Origin: DASSYK01 sp036258315
GTDB lineage: Bacteria > Actinomycetota > Thermoleophilia > Solirubrobacterales > 70-9
Direction of reading: 5' to 3'
Length of the DNA: 64,000 nucleotides
Assembly (NCBI GenBank): GCA_036258315.1
Contig: DATADX010000067.1
Coordinates: 47,433-111,432 of the forward strand
The position numbers and the translations under genes are program-made. The notes under the pieces are model-generated. The model did not search any database and was not told the DNA's origin. It saw only the letters and a program-made list of their open reading frames with translations. Shown piece by piece: positions 45,169 to 52,245 of the stretch (its first letter is position 1; each line of letters starts with the position of its first letter).

Positions 45169-45221
45169 GCCTGATTCCGGGCGGCCGCCACGGCGGCGAC
45201 TGGTGATGTCATCAGGCCGCC

Positions 45222-46772
45222 TCACCCCGTCACCACCACGCGCCGGGTCGGCGAGACGCCGGCGAGGTACGGATAGCCCGCCTGCTTCCGGACGACCGCG
45301 CGGAACCTGTAGAGGCGCCGCGCCGTGGTCTCGCGGAAGCGATAGCTCGCGCGGAAGCGGCCGTCTGGCATCGTCCGGGCGGTTTTGAACGCGAGCCAGC
45401 GCTCGCCGAGCCGCGCTTGCAGCACGACCACGCGACCGCCCGCGTAGGGACCGGGGAGCTTGCCGCGAAAGCGCGCCACCTCGCCGTTGCGCAGCCGGGA
45501 GCGCGGACCGACCTTGAGCCGCGGACGGGCCCGGACCGCGAGACCGAGCTCGGCCTCGACGACGTGGCCGCCGTGACGGTGGACGAGCCGCAGCCGCCGC
45601 GAGGGACCGCGCGGGACGAGGTAGGTGAAGCGCCCGCCCGGCCCGGTGCGGGCCTCGCCCTCGTAGTGCTGTTCGGCGCCGGGGCGGGATGGCGTCGCGA
45701 ACACGCACACCGTGGCGCCCGACCCCGCGCCGCGGGCGCGGCCGGCGATCCGGGCGCGGCGGTTCGAGGCGACCCGCGTCTCCGCGCCGCCCCCGGCGAA
45801 CGACGCCTCGAGCGCCGCGGCGGGGCCGGCGGAGCTGCGGCAGGGGTTGTCGACATGGACGGTCCGCGTCTGGCACGTCTCGTTCGCGGGCCAGCCGACG
45901 TCGGAGACGCAGACGGTGACCTCGTTCGCGCCGGGCCGGAAGGGCGGCCCCTCCGTGTCGAGGCTGAACGACCTCGATGCGTTGAGCGGGCAGGGGACGA
46001 ACCGGCGCGCGGCCCCGCCGGGGATCACGTCGCAGGGCTGTTCGGCGCTCGCGGTAGCCTTCCCGTTGACGGCGACGCGCCAGCGCCAGACGCCGCCGCC
46101 TGCGTCGGTGGCCGCCGCGTCGAGGGTTCGCACTCCCCCGCGCGGGCCGGGATCGAGCAGGTCGCCCGACAGGGTGAGCGCCGGGCTGGAGAGGTCGCGG
46201 AGCGTGAACCAGAGGTTGCGGACGTAGTTGTGGGCCTTGGCACCGCCCCCGCAGCTGCTGTCAGGGGGGACGAGGCAGGAGAGGAAGGAGGCGAACGCGA
46301 CCGCGTGGGCGCCCGCGGCCCAGTCGACCGCGTCGAACATGCCCTCGCGCGGCCAGCGGTTCTGGACGTTGCCTGTGTTGTCGGTGATCGAGAAGTAGGC
46401 CTTGTGCCCAGCGTCGTGGGCGACGTGTGACTGGGCGGTGATCTGCGTGAACACGGTGCCGGCGGGCGGATACCAGGACCATGCCCCGGCGCGACCGCCC
46501 TTCGTGACGGCCGCGTCGTTGCGGATCGTCAGCCCGACGCCGGAGCCGCTGCAGTCGACGCCCGGGACGTAGTGGTCCGAGGTGCGGGCGAAGATCGCAT
46601 CGGGCGCACCGATGTTCTGCTGGGTGTGGCACTGCACCGCGACGTAGACTCCTGCGCGGGCCCCGGGGGCGAGGGCGAGGCTGAGTGCGAGAGCCAGCGC
46701 CAGAACCGCGCCGGCCAGCGCGAGCGCCCGGCGGTGCCGCGGCCTCCGCGGTTCGTGCCTGTCGGTTCTCAT
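45222..46772 (-). CDS. Large exported protein with Ig-like C-terminal part, unknown function
   Basis: The 516-aa protein has a long signal peptide (RRALALAGAVLALALALSLALAPGARA) and an N-terminal domain rich in aromatic, Gly and Cys residues (GVYVAVQCHTQQNIGAPDAIFAR, SWYPPAGTVFTQITAQSHVAHDAGHKAYF). Several repeat beta-sandwich-like stretches follow (RVASNRRARIAGRARGAGSGATVCVFA, and PRLKVGPRSRLRNGEVARFRGKL). The C-terminal RTVHVDNP and RVVVTG strands look like big_2/Ig domains. I know similar exported proteins in soil actinobacteria but no function. AAGGAG precedes ATG 46772, 19 bp after the neighbouring gene. Confidence 0.75.
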   Translation of the reverse strand: MRTDRHEPRRPRHRRALALAGAVLALALALSLALAPGARAGVYVAVQCHTQQNIGAPDAIFARTSDHYVPGVDCSGSGVGLTIRNDAAVTKGGRAGAWSWYPPAGTVFTQITAQSHVAHDAGHKAYFSITDNTGNVQNRWPREGMFDAVDWAAGAHAVAFASFLSCLVPPDSSCGGGAKAHNYVRNLWFTLRDLSSPALTLSGDLLDPGPRGGVRTLDAAATDAGGGVWRWRVAVNGKATASAEQPCDVIPGGAARRFVPCPLNASRSFSLDTEGPPFRPGANEVTVCVSDVGWPANETCQTRTVHVDNPCRSSAGPAAALEASFAGGGAETRVASNRRARIAGRARGAGSGATVCVFATPSRPGAEQHYEGEARTGPGGRFTYLVPRGPSRRLRLVHRHGGHVVEAELGLAVRARPRLKVGPRSRLRNGEVARFRGKLPGPYAGGRVVVLQARLGERWLAFKTARTMPDGRFRASYRFRETTARRLYRFRAVVRKQAGYPYLAGVSPTRRVVVTG

Positions 46773-46791
46773 CGGCTCTCCTTCCGGTCGG

Positions 46792-47328
46792 TCAGTGCTC
46801 GAAGCGGAACTCGTGGCGCCCGTCTCCGGCAGGCAGGGCGTAGACCGCCGCCGGTACGGCCGGGGCGGGCGTGACGACGGCTGCGCGGCCGGTGCCGGGG
46901 GGATCGCTCGCGGCGCGGGTCCTGGGGCGACCGCCGGACCCGGCCTCCTCCCTCACGGCGTCGCTCGGCCGCCGGGGTGCGGGCGCTCGCCTGATGGTCT
47001 TGGCAGCGTCGCGAGCTCGCGATCGAGGAACTCGAGGAGGCGCCGGGGCGGCCGCGGGAGGCTGAGGGGAGACGGACGGCGCTCCCGCGGCCGCGGCCGG
47101 CGGCGGGGCCAGCGTCGCCAGCCCCACATCGGAGGGCGGGGGCGGCGGGCCACCGCCGCTCAGCAGCGACGGCAGCGCGACGAGCGCGGCAATCGCCGCC
47201 GCGCCCACCGCGAGCACCCGGATCGCCCGCTCCCATCTGATCTGCCGTGTCCACACGGTCGCTTGAGCGCTCGCGGGCGGCTTCTCTCCCCTGGCCGGGC
47301 GCCCCGCTCGAGCCCCCCGCCCAGGCAT
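46792..47328 (-). CDS. Pro/Ala-rich single-pass membrane protein, unknown function
   Basis: The 178-aa protein has a basic cytoplasmic start (RWERAIR), one anchor (VLAVGAAAIAALVALPSLLSGG) and a low-complexity outer part rich in Pro, Ala and Arg (LATLAPPPAAAAGAPSV, RAPAPRRPSD). It ends in PAGDGRHEFRFEH. A coherent frame, a terminal -EFRFEH phrase and position 19 bp upstream of the large exported protein argue for a real gene. It may help anchor or present that partner. The low-complexity part makes a spurious ORF possible. Confidence 0.55.
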   Translation of the reverse strand: MPGRGARAGRPARGEKPPASAQATVWTRQIRWERAIRVLAVGAAAIAALVALPSLLSGGGPPPPPSDVGLATLAPPPAAAAGAPSVSPQPPAAAPAPPRVPRSRARDAAKTIRRAPAPRRPSDAVREEAGSGGRPRTRAASDPPGTGRAAVVTPAPAVPAAVYALPAGDGRHEFRFEH

Positions 47329-47367
47329 CGCTATCAGTCGCCGCTGTAGCGGCCACGGACACCGGTC

Positions 47368-47386
47368 GCGGCTGCTACGCAGCCGC
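47368..47386. repeat. Hairpin GCGGCTGC-TAC-GCAGCCGC
   Basis: This is a perfect 8-bp stem with a 3-base loop, upstream of the rpsF promoter. The stem is identical to the hairpin at 45150-45168, so the two palindromes may belong to a small repeat family. Confidence 0.6.
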
Positions 47387-47413
47387 TCCCAGATCGGGTG
47401 GCCTGACAGCCGC

Positions 47414-47419
47414 TATAGT
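47414..47419 (+). promoter_or_regulatory. -10 TATAGT of rpsF
   Basis: TATAGT is one mismatch from TATAAT, and the leader to ATG 47459 would be about 33 nt. Transcription would begin at about 47426, directly at the leader hairpin. Confidence 0.6.
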
Positions 47420-47426
47420 CGCTCGC

Positions 47427-47454
47427 CGCCATCCCCAGGGGGATGGCGCTTTTT
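47427..47454 (+). promoter_or_regulatory. rpsF: Leader hairpin plus T run before rpsF
   Basis: CGCCATCCCC (47427-47436) pairs with GGGGATGGCG (47439-47448), followed by CTTTTT and ATG four bases later. It looks like a small intrinsic terminator at the very 5' end of the ribosomal-protein transcript. It could be an attenuator, a S6:S18-type autoregulatory site, or a 5' stabilising hairpin; the sequence alone cannot tell. The start codon lies just outside the hairpin. Confidence 0.6.
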
Positions 47455-47458
47455 CGCT

Positions 47459-47848
47459 ATGGCAAGCCGTCACTACGAACTGGTCCTGCTGCTCGACCCC
47501 GAGACCGCCGACGAGGCGCGCGAGGGTCTGGCGAACGACGTCCGCCAGCAGATCGAGCAGGCGGGAACACTTGAGCGTGCCGACAACTGGGGGATGCGCA
47601 AGATGGCCTACGAGATCAGGCAGCGCACCGAGGCCGACTACCGCTACTACCGCTTCGAGGCCGAGAAGGAGCTGCTCGAGCGGCTCGACCACAACCTCAA
47701 GATCGCCGACGGCGCGCTGCGCTTCCGGATCTTCAAGGTCGACCCCGAGGCTCCCACGAACCCCCCTCCCGTCACCGAGCGCCCGGCCCACATCGCGAGC
47801 GACCGCACCGACCGCGACCGCGAGCGCCGGCCCCGCCGCGAGGACTAG
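47459..47848 (+). CDS. rpsF: 30S ribosomal protein S6
   Basis: The 129-aa protein shows the S6 fold: RHYELVLLLDPETADEAREGLAND, DNWGMRKMAYEIRQRTEADYRYYRF, LEVRLDHNLKI-type second repeat and GALRFRIFKVD. The C terminus after residue 100 is a Pro/Arg/Asp-rich tail. S6 pairs with S18 on the small-subunit platform. rpsF normally leads an rpsF-ssb-rpsR-rplI operon; here two extra genes break this order. The start ATG 47459 has no ribosome site and is overlapped by the leader hairpin T run. Confidence 0.97.
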   Translation: MASRHYELVLLLDPETADEAREGLANDVRQQIEQAGTLERADNWGMRKMAYEIRQRTEADYRYYRFEAEKELLERLDHNLKIADGALRFRIFKVDPEAPTNPPPVTERPAHIASDRTDRDRERRPRRED

Positions 47849-47925
47849 CGGCCCGGAGATCGACCTCCCGCGATCCGAGCGTGCCGGGGGGAGGATTCCG
47901 TCGAGGCGAGTCTCAAACCTGCTGA

Positions 47926-48906
47926 GTGGCCGTTTCGACAGACCACGCCGCACGCTGGGGCCGCATCGTCCGGATGTACGAGCGCGGTACGCCAATGCGC
48001 GTTATCGCCGAGCGCGAGGGGGTCGACCCGAAAACCGTCTACAACGTCGCTCGTCGGCATCACCTTCCCAGAAGAAGGGAGCTCGACAGCGATCGAGCTC
48101 GCCGGATAGCGGACGCGTTTCGGGCCGGGACGAGGGTCACGGACATTGCAGCTGAGGAAAGCGTCTCGCGGGGATACGTGAGCTTCGTGGCGAAGCGGGC
48201 GGGACTGCCACCTCAGCCCGGGGCGCGCCGCAAGTACCCACTCGACGAATCGGCCTTCGACGCACCGAACGACGTTGGCTGGTGGCTGATCGGCCTGCTT
48301 GCAGCTGACGGCTCGGTAGCGCGCCGCAGCAACTTGGTCAGTCTCACGCAACAGGAGAAGGACGTCGACGTGCTTCATGCCTTCTTGGATCACGTCGGAT
48401 GTCCGGACCGTCCACTAACCGAGCTGAAGTTGTCCCCCGAAGCCGCTGCGAGAGCCTGGCCTCGCTCGCGCGCCTTCGAAGCCCGTATCTGCTCACGACG
48501 AATCAAGGAACGTCTGGGCGCCCATGGCATCGGGCCACGCAAGACGGACGGGCTCATGCTGAGCGAGGCAGCAGCCGCCCAACCCGCTGTCTGGCTGGGG
48601 GTCCTCGATGGAGATGGTTGGGTGAGCGAGACCGGTCAGAGAGGGCAGCCCCTCATTGACTTCTGCGGAAACCGAACCGTGATGGAACAATGCTCGGCCT
48701 TCTGGGGACGGAGACTTTCGTTCCAGCGCAGCGATGCGCCGCGAGTGCGCTCCCACCATGGTGGCCTCGGTCGTGTGGTCCTGCACGGTGCCAACGCCAG
48801 GCGGGCCGCCGAGATTCTGCTCGCTTCGTCTCCGATATCGCTTCAAAGGAAACGCCGCACTTTGGAGGCGATTGCCGCCGATCCGTCGCACCGGCCGAGG
48901 GAATAG
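47926..48906 (+). CDS. Free-standing LAGLIDADG homing endonuclease with tandem HTH
   Basis: The 326-aa protein begins with two resolvase-like helix-turn-helix units (about 14-43 and 52-90, both with RIVRMYERGTPMRVIAEREG and IADAFRAGTRVTDIAAEE). It continues with two LAGLIDADG motifs: LIGLLAADGS (Asp128) and VWLGVLDGDGWV (Asp230). Both acidic residues are kept, so nuclease activity is likely. It is not part of an intron or intein here but stands free between rpsF and ssb. The region is visibly less GC-rich than its neighbours, suggesting transfer. GTG 47926 is the start used; ATG 47974 is possible. Confidence 0.85.
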   Translation: MAVSTDHAARWGRIVRMYERGTPMRVIAEREGVDPKTVYNVARRHHLPRRRELDSDRARRIADAFRAGTRVTDIAAEESVSRGYVSFVAKRAGLPPQPGARRKYPLDESAFDAPNDVGWWLIGLLAADGSVARRSNLVSLTQQEKDVDVLHAFLDHVGCPDRPLTELKLSPEAAARAWPRSRAFEARICSRRIKERLGAHGIGPRKTDGLMLSEAAAAQPAVWLGVLDGDGWVSETGQRGQPLIDFCGNRTVMEQCSAFWGRRLSFQRSDAPRVRSHHGGLGRVVLHGANARRAAEILLASSPISLQRKRRTLEAIAADPSHRPRE

Positions 48907-48939
48907 CCGGCTTGAATGAGAACATCTATGTCAAAGACG

Positions 48940-48948
48940 AAAGAGGAG
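48940..48948 (+). promoter_or_regulatory. Ribosome binding site of ssb
   Basis: GAAAGAGGAG-like text ends about 10 bases before ATG 48959. The 52-bp gap after the homing endonuclease gene is AT-richer than average, so ssb may have a leader separate from rpsF. Confidence 0.5.
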
Positions 48949-48958
48949 TGACGCGAAG

Positions 48959-49426
48959 ATGGCTGCTACGAACCTGAATGTGGTCTGCATTACCGGGAAC
49001 CTGACGCGCGACCCCGAGCTGCGCTCGCTGCCCAGCGGGACCTCCGTCTGCAAGCTTCGGGTCGCGGTCAACAGCCGTCGCAAGGACGGTCAGACGGGTG
49101 AGTGGGTCGACAAGCCCAACTACTTCGACGTCACCGTCTGGGGCGCGCAGGGAGAGAACTGCGCCAACTACCTTTCCAAGGGCCGCCCGGTGGCCGTGCA
49201 GGGACGGCTCGACTGGCGCGAGTGGGAAACCCAGGAGGGGCAGAAGCGCCAAGCCGTGGAGATCATCGCCGACAGCGTCCAGTTCCTCGGCTCACGCGGC
49301 GACAACCCGGGCAACGGCAATGGCTTCCAGGCCCAGTCCGACGTGCCCGCCGACACCTCCGACTTCGACGACGCGCCGGTCGCCAGCGGCGCCGGCGGCA
49401 GCGCGGACGACGACATCCCCTTCTAG
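48959..49426 (+). CDS. ssb: Single-stranded DNA-binding protein
   Basis: The 155-aa protein has the SSB OB fold (NVVCITGNLTRDPELRSLPSG, LRVAVNSRRKDGQTGEWVD, FDVTVWGAQGENCANYLSKG, VQGRLDWREWE) and a disordered tail ending DDDIPF, the universal acidic tip that recruits repair and replication enzymes. It would serve the DnaB helicase encoded downstream. The start has a ribosome site (GAAAGAGGAG). It is cut off from rpsR by a glycosidase gene on the other strand. Confidence 0.97.
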   Translation: MAATNLNVVCITGNLTRDPELRSLPSGTSVCKLRVAVNSRRKDGQTGEWVDKPNYFDVTVWGAQGENCANYLSKGRPVAVQGRLDWREWETQEGQKRQAVEIIADSVQFLGSRGDNPGNGNGFQAQSDVPADTSDFDDAPVASGAGGSADDDIPF

Positions 49427-49451
49427 TCCCGGAGCTGGGCGGCGGCGCGAG

Positions 49452-49507
49452 GCGCAGCCCGGCTTCCATTCATTCTCGATCGGGCACGGCTCCGGCGGTG
49501 CCGCCGG
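49452..49507. repeat. 56-bp imperfect direct repeat, copy 1
   Basis: This copy starts 25 bp after the ssb stop. It matches the copy at 51175-51230 at 46 of 56 positions, including TTCCATTC/TACCATTC and GGCACGGCTCCGGC. It contains a hairpin-like GGCACGGC..GCGGTGCC with one mismatch. Between the copies lies the opposite-strand glycosidase gene. Confidence 0.75.
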
Positions 49508-49528
49508 CCGCAGTCCGCCGGTCCCTCC

Positions 49529-51001
49529 TCATCGCTTCGCAACAGCCTTATCCACGCAGCTGCGGATGCGATCGTGGGACCCGGCAGGACAGCGGTCGTT
49601 TCCGGGCCCGCCCCGGATCCGGTCGGCCCCAGGCCCGCCGACCAGGCTGTCGCGGCCAGGCCCACCGCTGATCAGGTCCCGGCCGGCGCCGGAGCAGATC
49701 CGATCGACGCCCCGGCCGCCGCGCACGACGTCCCGGCCCGAGCCGGTCGCGATCACGTCGGGGCCCCTGCCGCCCCGCAGGACGTCGTGGCCCGCGGTGC
49801 CGAGCACAGTCGCGATCCGGCTGCCGCAGCGCCCCGGCTTCGGCCGATTGGTGCCGATCTGATCGATGTACGAGCTGTAGGTCGCAAATGCGGGCTTCTC
49901 GGAGTAGTCGTCACGGAGAAGACCCACCGCGGCGAAGAGATCGGTTCCCGCGGAGTCGTTGTCGCGGAGGTTGAACCAGCGATAGTCCGTTACTCCGAGC
50001 GTGCCCGAATAGCGATAGACGGCATCGATGGTGGACCTGAGCGCCAGGTCCTGATCGGGCTCCGTCCTGGCGAGGTTGGTCGCGTAGCCGTTCTCGGTCA
50101 CCCAGAGCTCGACCTTCCGGCCCAAACCCGCTTGTGGCATGTAGCAGTTGCGCATCAGGGTGAGCGCCTCCACGGTGTCGCCTCCAGCGACTGCCGGCGG
50201 CGTGAGGGGCGGGAAGACGAGTCCGGGGTAGATGTGCAGCCCGACGTAGTCGAGCGCGCGCCGGAACCTCGGCGTCCCCAGCGCTCCCAGCTGGCGCCAG
50301 AACTCCGCATCAGAGGCCGGTAGCCATCGCCAGGCGAAGGCGAAGCCGAGCTCGACGTCGGGGCGGCCGATCCGGTCGAGCGCGCGCCGCGCTGCGACGA
50401 CGCCCGTGACGATCGCCTGCAGCGCGCCGGCGTAGCTGCCGTCGGAGGTGTTCGGCGAGATCGGAAAGTTCACCTCGTTGGTGATCGTCAGCGCCTTCAC
50501 GGCCGACCGCTTGCCGAGGATCCGCGCCGCGGTCTTGACGTAGCCGGCCCACGCCGCCATATCGCCCTCCTGGCCGGGGCCGGGGTGGTAGCGAACCTGG
50601 AGCTCGGAGTCGAACCCGGCTCTCGCGTAGTCGTCGACGAGGCCCGCGTAGCGGCGCACCCCGCCCTCTCCGTCGGACCAGAACATCCGGTTGAGGTACA
50701 GCACCAGCTGCCGCCGGCCCGGCCGCAGGCGCACCAGCTCGGCCTTGGCCGCGGCCGGGCTCTCCGGCTTCGGCTGGGCCTGGGTCGCACCGGCGCTCCC
50801 CGCCGGGAGCGGCGCGATCCCGAATCGCAACCTCTGCGCCGCAGCCGAGGGGGCCGGCACGTCCACAGAGAGACACAGATCCCCACCGACCTGCGCCTCG
50901 GCCCGCGGCGCACCGAGGAGCGACGCCGCGACGCAGACCACGGCGAGCGCGAGGCCCACGGACGATCCCGCCCCGGTGAGCAGGTCGCGGATGGCCAACA
51001 C
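49529..51001 (-). CDS. Exported glycoside hydrolase (clan GH-A-like) with RTX-type calcium repeats
   Basis: The 490-aa protein has a signal peptide (VGLALAVVCVAASLLGAPRAEA) and a (beta/alpha)8-type domain with NE (Glu176 in LTITNEVNF) as acid/base and Glu303 in WVTENGYAT as nucleophile, the two marks of GH clan A. A C-terminal block of six or so glycine-aspartate nonapeptides follows (for example RGGRGPDVI, SGAGRDLIS, GGPGADRIR), as in RTX proteins that bind calcium outside the cell. It may cut a plant or microbial polysaccharide. GTG 51001 is the start, chosen for the signal peptide. It separates ssb from rpsR. Confidence 0.85.
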   Translation of the reverse strand: MLAIRDLLTGAGSSVGLALAVVCVAASLLGAPRAEAQVGGDLCLSVDVPAPSAAAQRLRFGIAPLPAGSAGATQAQPKPESPAAAKAELVRLRPGRRQLVLYLNRMFWSDGEGGVRRYAGLVDDYARAGFDSELQVRYHPGPGQEGDMAAWAGYVKTAARILGKRSAVKALTITNEVNFPISPNTSDGSYAGALQAIVTGVVAARRALDRIGRPDVELGFAFAWRWLPASDAEFWRQLGALGTPRFRRALDYVGLHIYPGLVFPPLTPPAVAGGDTVEALTLMRNCYMPQAGLGRKVELWVTENGYATNLARTEPDQDLALRSTIDAVYRYSGTLGVTDYRWFNLRDNDSAGTDLFAAVGLLRDDYSEKPAFATYSSYIDQIGTNRPKPGRCGSRIATVLGTAGHDVLRGGRGPDVIATGSGRDVVRGGRGVDRICSGAGRDLISGGPGRDSLVGGPGADRIRGGPGNDRCPAGSHDRIRSCVDKAVAKR

Positions 51002-51174
51002 CGTACTTGCGGGCCCGGCTTTCGTCGCTCGACTCTCGCTGCTCGTTCGAGGACTTGGAGTGAGCGTCAAACTCGCTCGAGGGATAAGGACCCAACTCGG
51101 ATCTTCCAGATCCAGAAGGAGGTCGATAGTACCGTCCGGCCGTGGATGAGCAAGCCGGCCGGCTGCGCCGCGAG

Positions 51175-51230
51175 CCGCGGCCCAGCTACCATTCGCTCTC
51201 CATCCGGCACGGCTCCGGCCGTGCCGGCGG
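51175..51230. repeat. 56-bp imperfect direct repeat, copy 2
   Basis: The second copy lies 44 bp before rpsR. It carries a perfect 8-bp stem GGCACGGC-TCCG-GCCGTGCC (51206-51225); TCCG closed by C-G is a UNCG-type tetraloop. Together with copy 1 it brackets the glycosidase gene. Confidence 0.75.
51206..51225 (+). terminator. Stable UNCG hairpin before rpsR
   Basis: GGCACGGC-TCCG-GCCGTGCC has 8 perfect pairs. It could terminate or stabilise transcripts entering the rpsR leader. It has no T run, so a leader or processing role is equally plausible. Confidence 0.45.
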
Positions 51231-51274
51231 TATGAAAGGGCCTCGCTCGGGCCCGCGACCGACACAAGGACGAA

Positions 51275-51559
51275 ATGGCCAGACAGCAGCGATCGAACAG
51301 CGGCGGCGGCTCCGCCGGCCCCGGCAGAGGCCGCAGGCGGGGGCTGAGCGATCGCGGGCGCCCGCGCAAGTTCACGCGGATCAACGCCGAGCGGATCGAC
51401 TACAAGGACGTGAACCTGCTGCGCCGGTTCATCTCGGACCGCGGCAAGACCCGCTCGCGGCGCGTCACGGGCCTCTCGCGCGCGCACCAGCAGCAGCTGG
51501 CGCTCGCGGTGAAGCGGGCCCGCGAGCTGGCGCTGCTGCCTTACGTCGGCGAGCGCTGA
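51275..51559 (+). CDS. rpsR: 30S ribosomal protein S18
   Basis: The 94-aa protein has the S18 core RKFTRINAERIDYKDVNLLRRFISDRGKTRSRRVTGLS then RAHQQQLALAVKRARELALLPY. The extended Gly/Arg/Ser N terminus (QRSNSGGGSAGPGRGRRRG) is usual in actinobacteria. ACAAGGACGAA before ATG 51275 is a ribosome site. It lies after the repeat-hairpin leader and is translationally coupled (ATGA-type, 1 base shared) to rplI. It has only one Cys-free sequence, so it is of the zinc-independent (C-minus) kind. Confidence 0.97.
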   Translation: MARQQRSNSGGGSAGPGRGRRRGLSDRGRPRKFTRINAERIDYKDVNLLRRFISDRGKTRSRRVTGLSRAHQQQLALAVKRARELALLPYVGER

Positions 51560-52011
51560 TGGCGGAGGCCGTGCTGCTGAAGCCGATCGAGGGACTCGGC
51601 GAGGCCGGCGAGGCCGTCGACGTCTCGCCCGGGTACCTGCGCAACTACCTGATCCCCCGCAAGCTGGCCCAGCCCGCGACGAAGGGCGCCCTCGAGGAGG
51701 CCCGGCGGCGGCTGGAGCGCGAGGAGGCAGAGGAGAGGGCGGCTGCCGAGCGCGCGGACGAGACCGCGGCGCTGCTCGCGAAGACGGTGCTGACGATCAA
51801 CCATCAGGCAGGCGAGGACGGGAAGCTGTTCGGATCCGTGACCAGCAAGGAGATCGCCGAGGCGATCCAGGCGGCGCGCAGCCTCAAGGTCGACCGCAAG
51901 AAGATCAGGCTCGAGGAGCCGATCCGCGAGACCGGCACCTACATGGTCGAGATCGAGGTCGGGGGCGGCAAGACCGCCGCCGTGAAGACGATCGTCGCCG
52001 ACGCGAAGTAG
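51559..52011 (+). CDS. rplI: 50S ribosomal protein L9
   Basis: The 150-aa protein has the L9 N domain (VLLKPIEGLGEAGEAVDVSPGYLRNYLIPRKLA), the long connecting helix (EEARRRLEREEAEERAAAERA) and a C domain with LFGSVTSKEIAEAIQ and KIRLEEPIRETGTYMVEI. It sits at the base of the L1 stalk in the 50S subunit. The start shares a base with the rpsR stop. About 234 bp with possible promoter elements separate it from dnaB. Confidence 0.97.
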   Translation: MAEAVLLKPIEGLGEAGEAVDVSPGYLRNYLIPRKLAQPATKGALEEARRRLEREEAEERAAAERADETAALLAKTVLTINHQAGEDGKLFGSVTSKEIAEAIQAARSLKVDRKKIRLEEPIRETGTYMVEIEVGGGKTAAVKTIVADAK

Positions 52012-52110
52012 CCGCGCCGCCGCGCGATCAGGCCGTGGTCGCTAAGCGCGGCAGTTTCGTCGCGGCGCTTCCCGCAAATACCCACAACGCTCGAGCGAGC
52101 CTACGCGGGT

Positions 52111-52138
52111 TTGTGATTTTCTAGTGACCGTCTAGAGC
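52111..52138 (+). promoter_or_regulatory. Candidate dnaB promoter
   Basis: TTGTGA (52111-52116) and TAGAGC (52133-52138) are 16 bp apart in the AT-richer part of the rplI-dnaB gap, giving a leader of about 100 nt to the dnaB start. The hexamers are imperfect, so this is tentative. The following GGGCCTCGCCGGCGGGGCC stretch can fold. Confidence 0.35.
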
Positions 52139-52245
52139 GGTGGGCCTCGCCGGCGGGGCCGAGGATTCTCCGCCGGACCCTCAAGCACACTGGGGGCATG
52201 CTCGGTCAGATGGCCGGTGCGCGCGTCTGCGCGAGAGAGGAGAAG

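Noticed and set aside
51142..52011. Frame reading through the rpsR leader and into rplI as one long protein
   Set aside because: It runs out of frame through rpsR before entering the rplI frame; rpsR and rplI have their own starts and ribosome sites.
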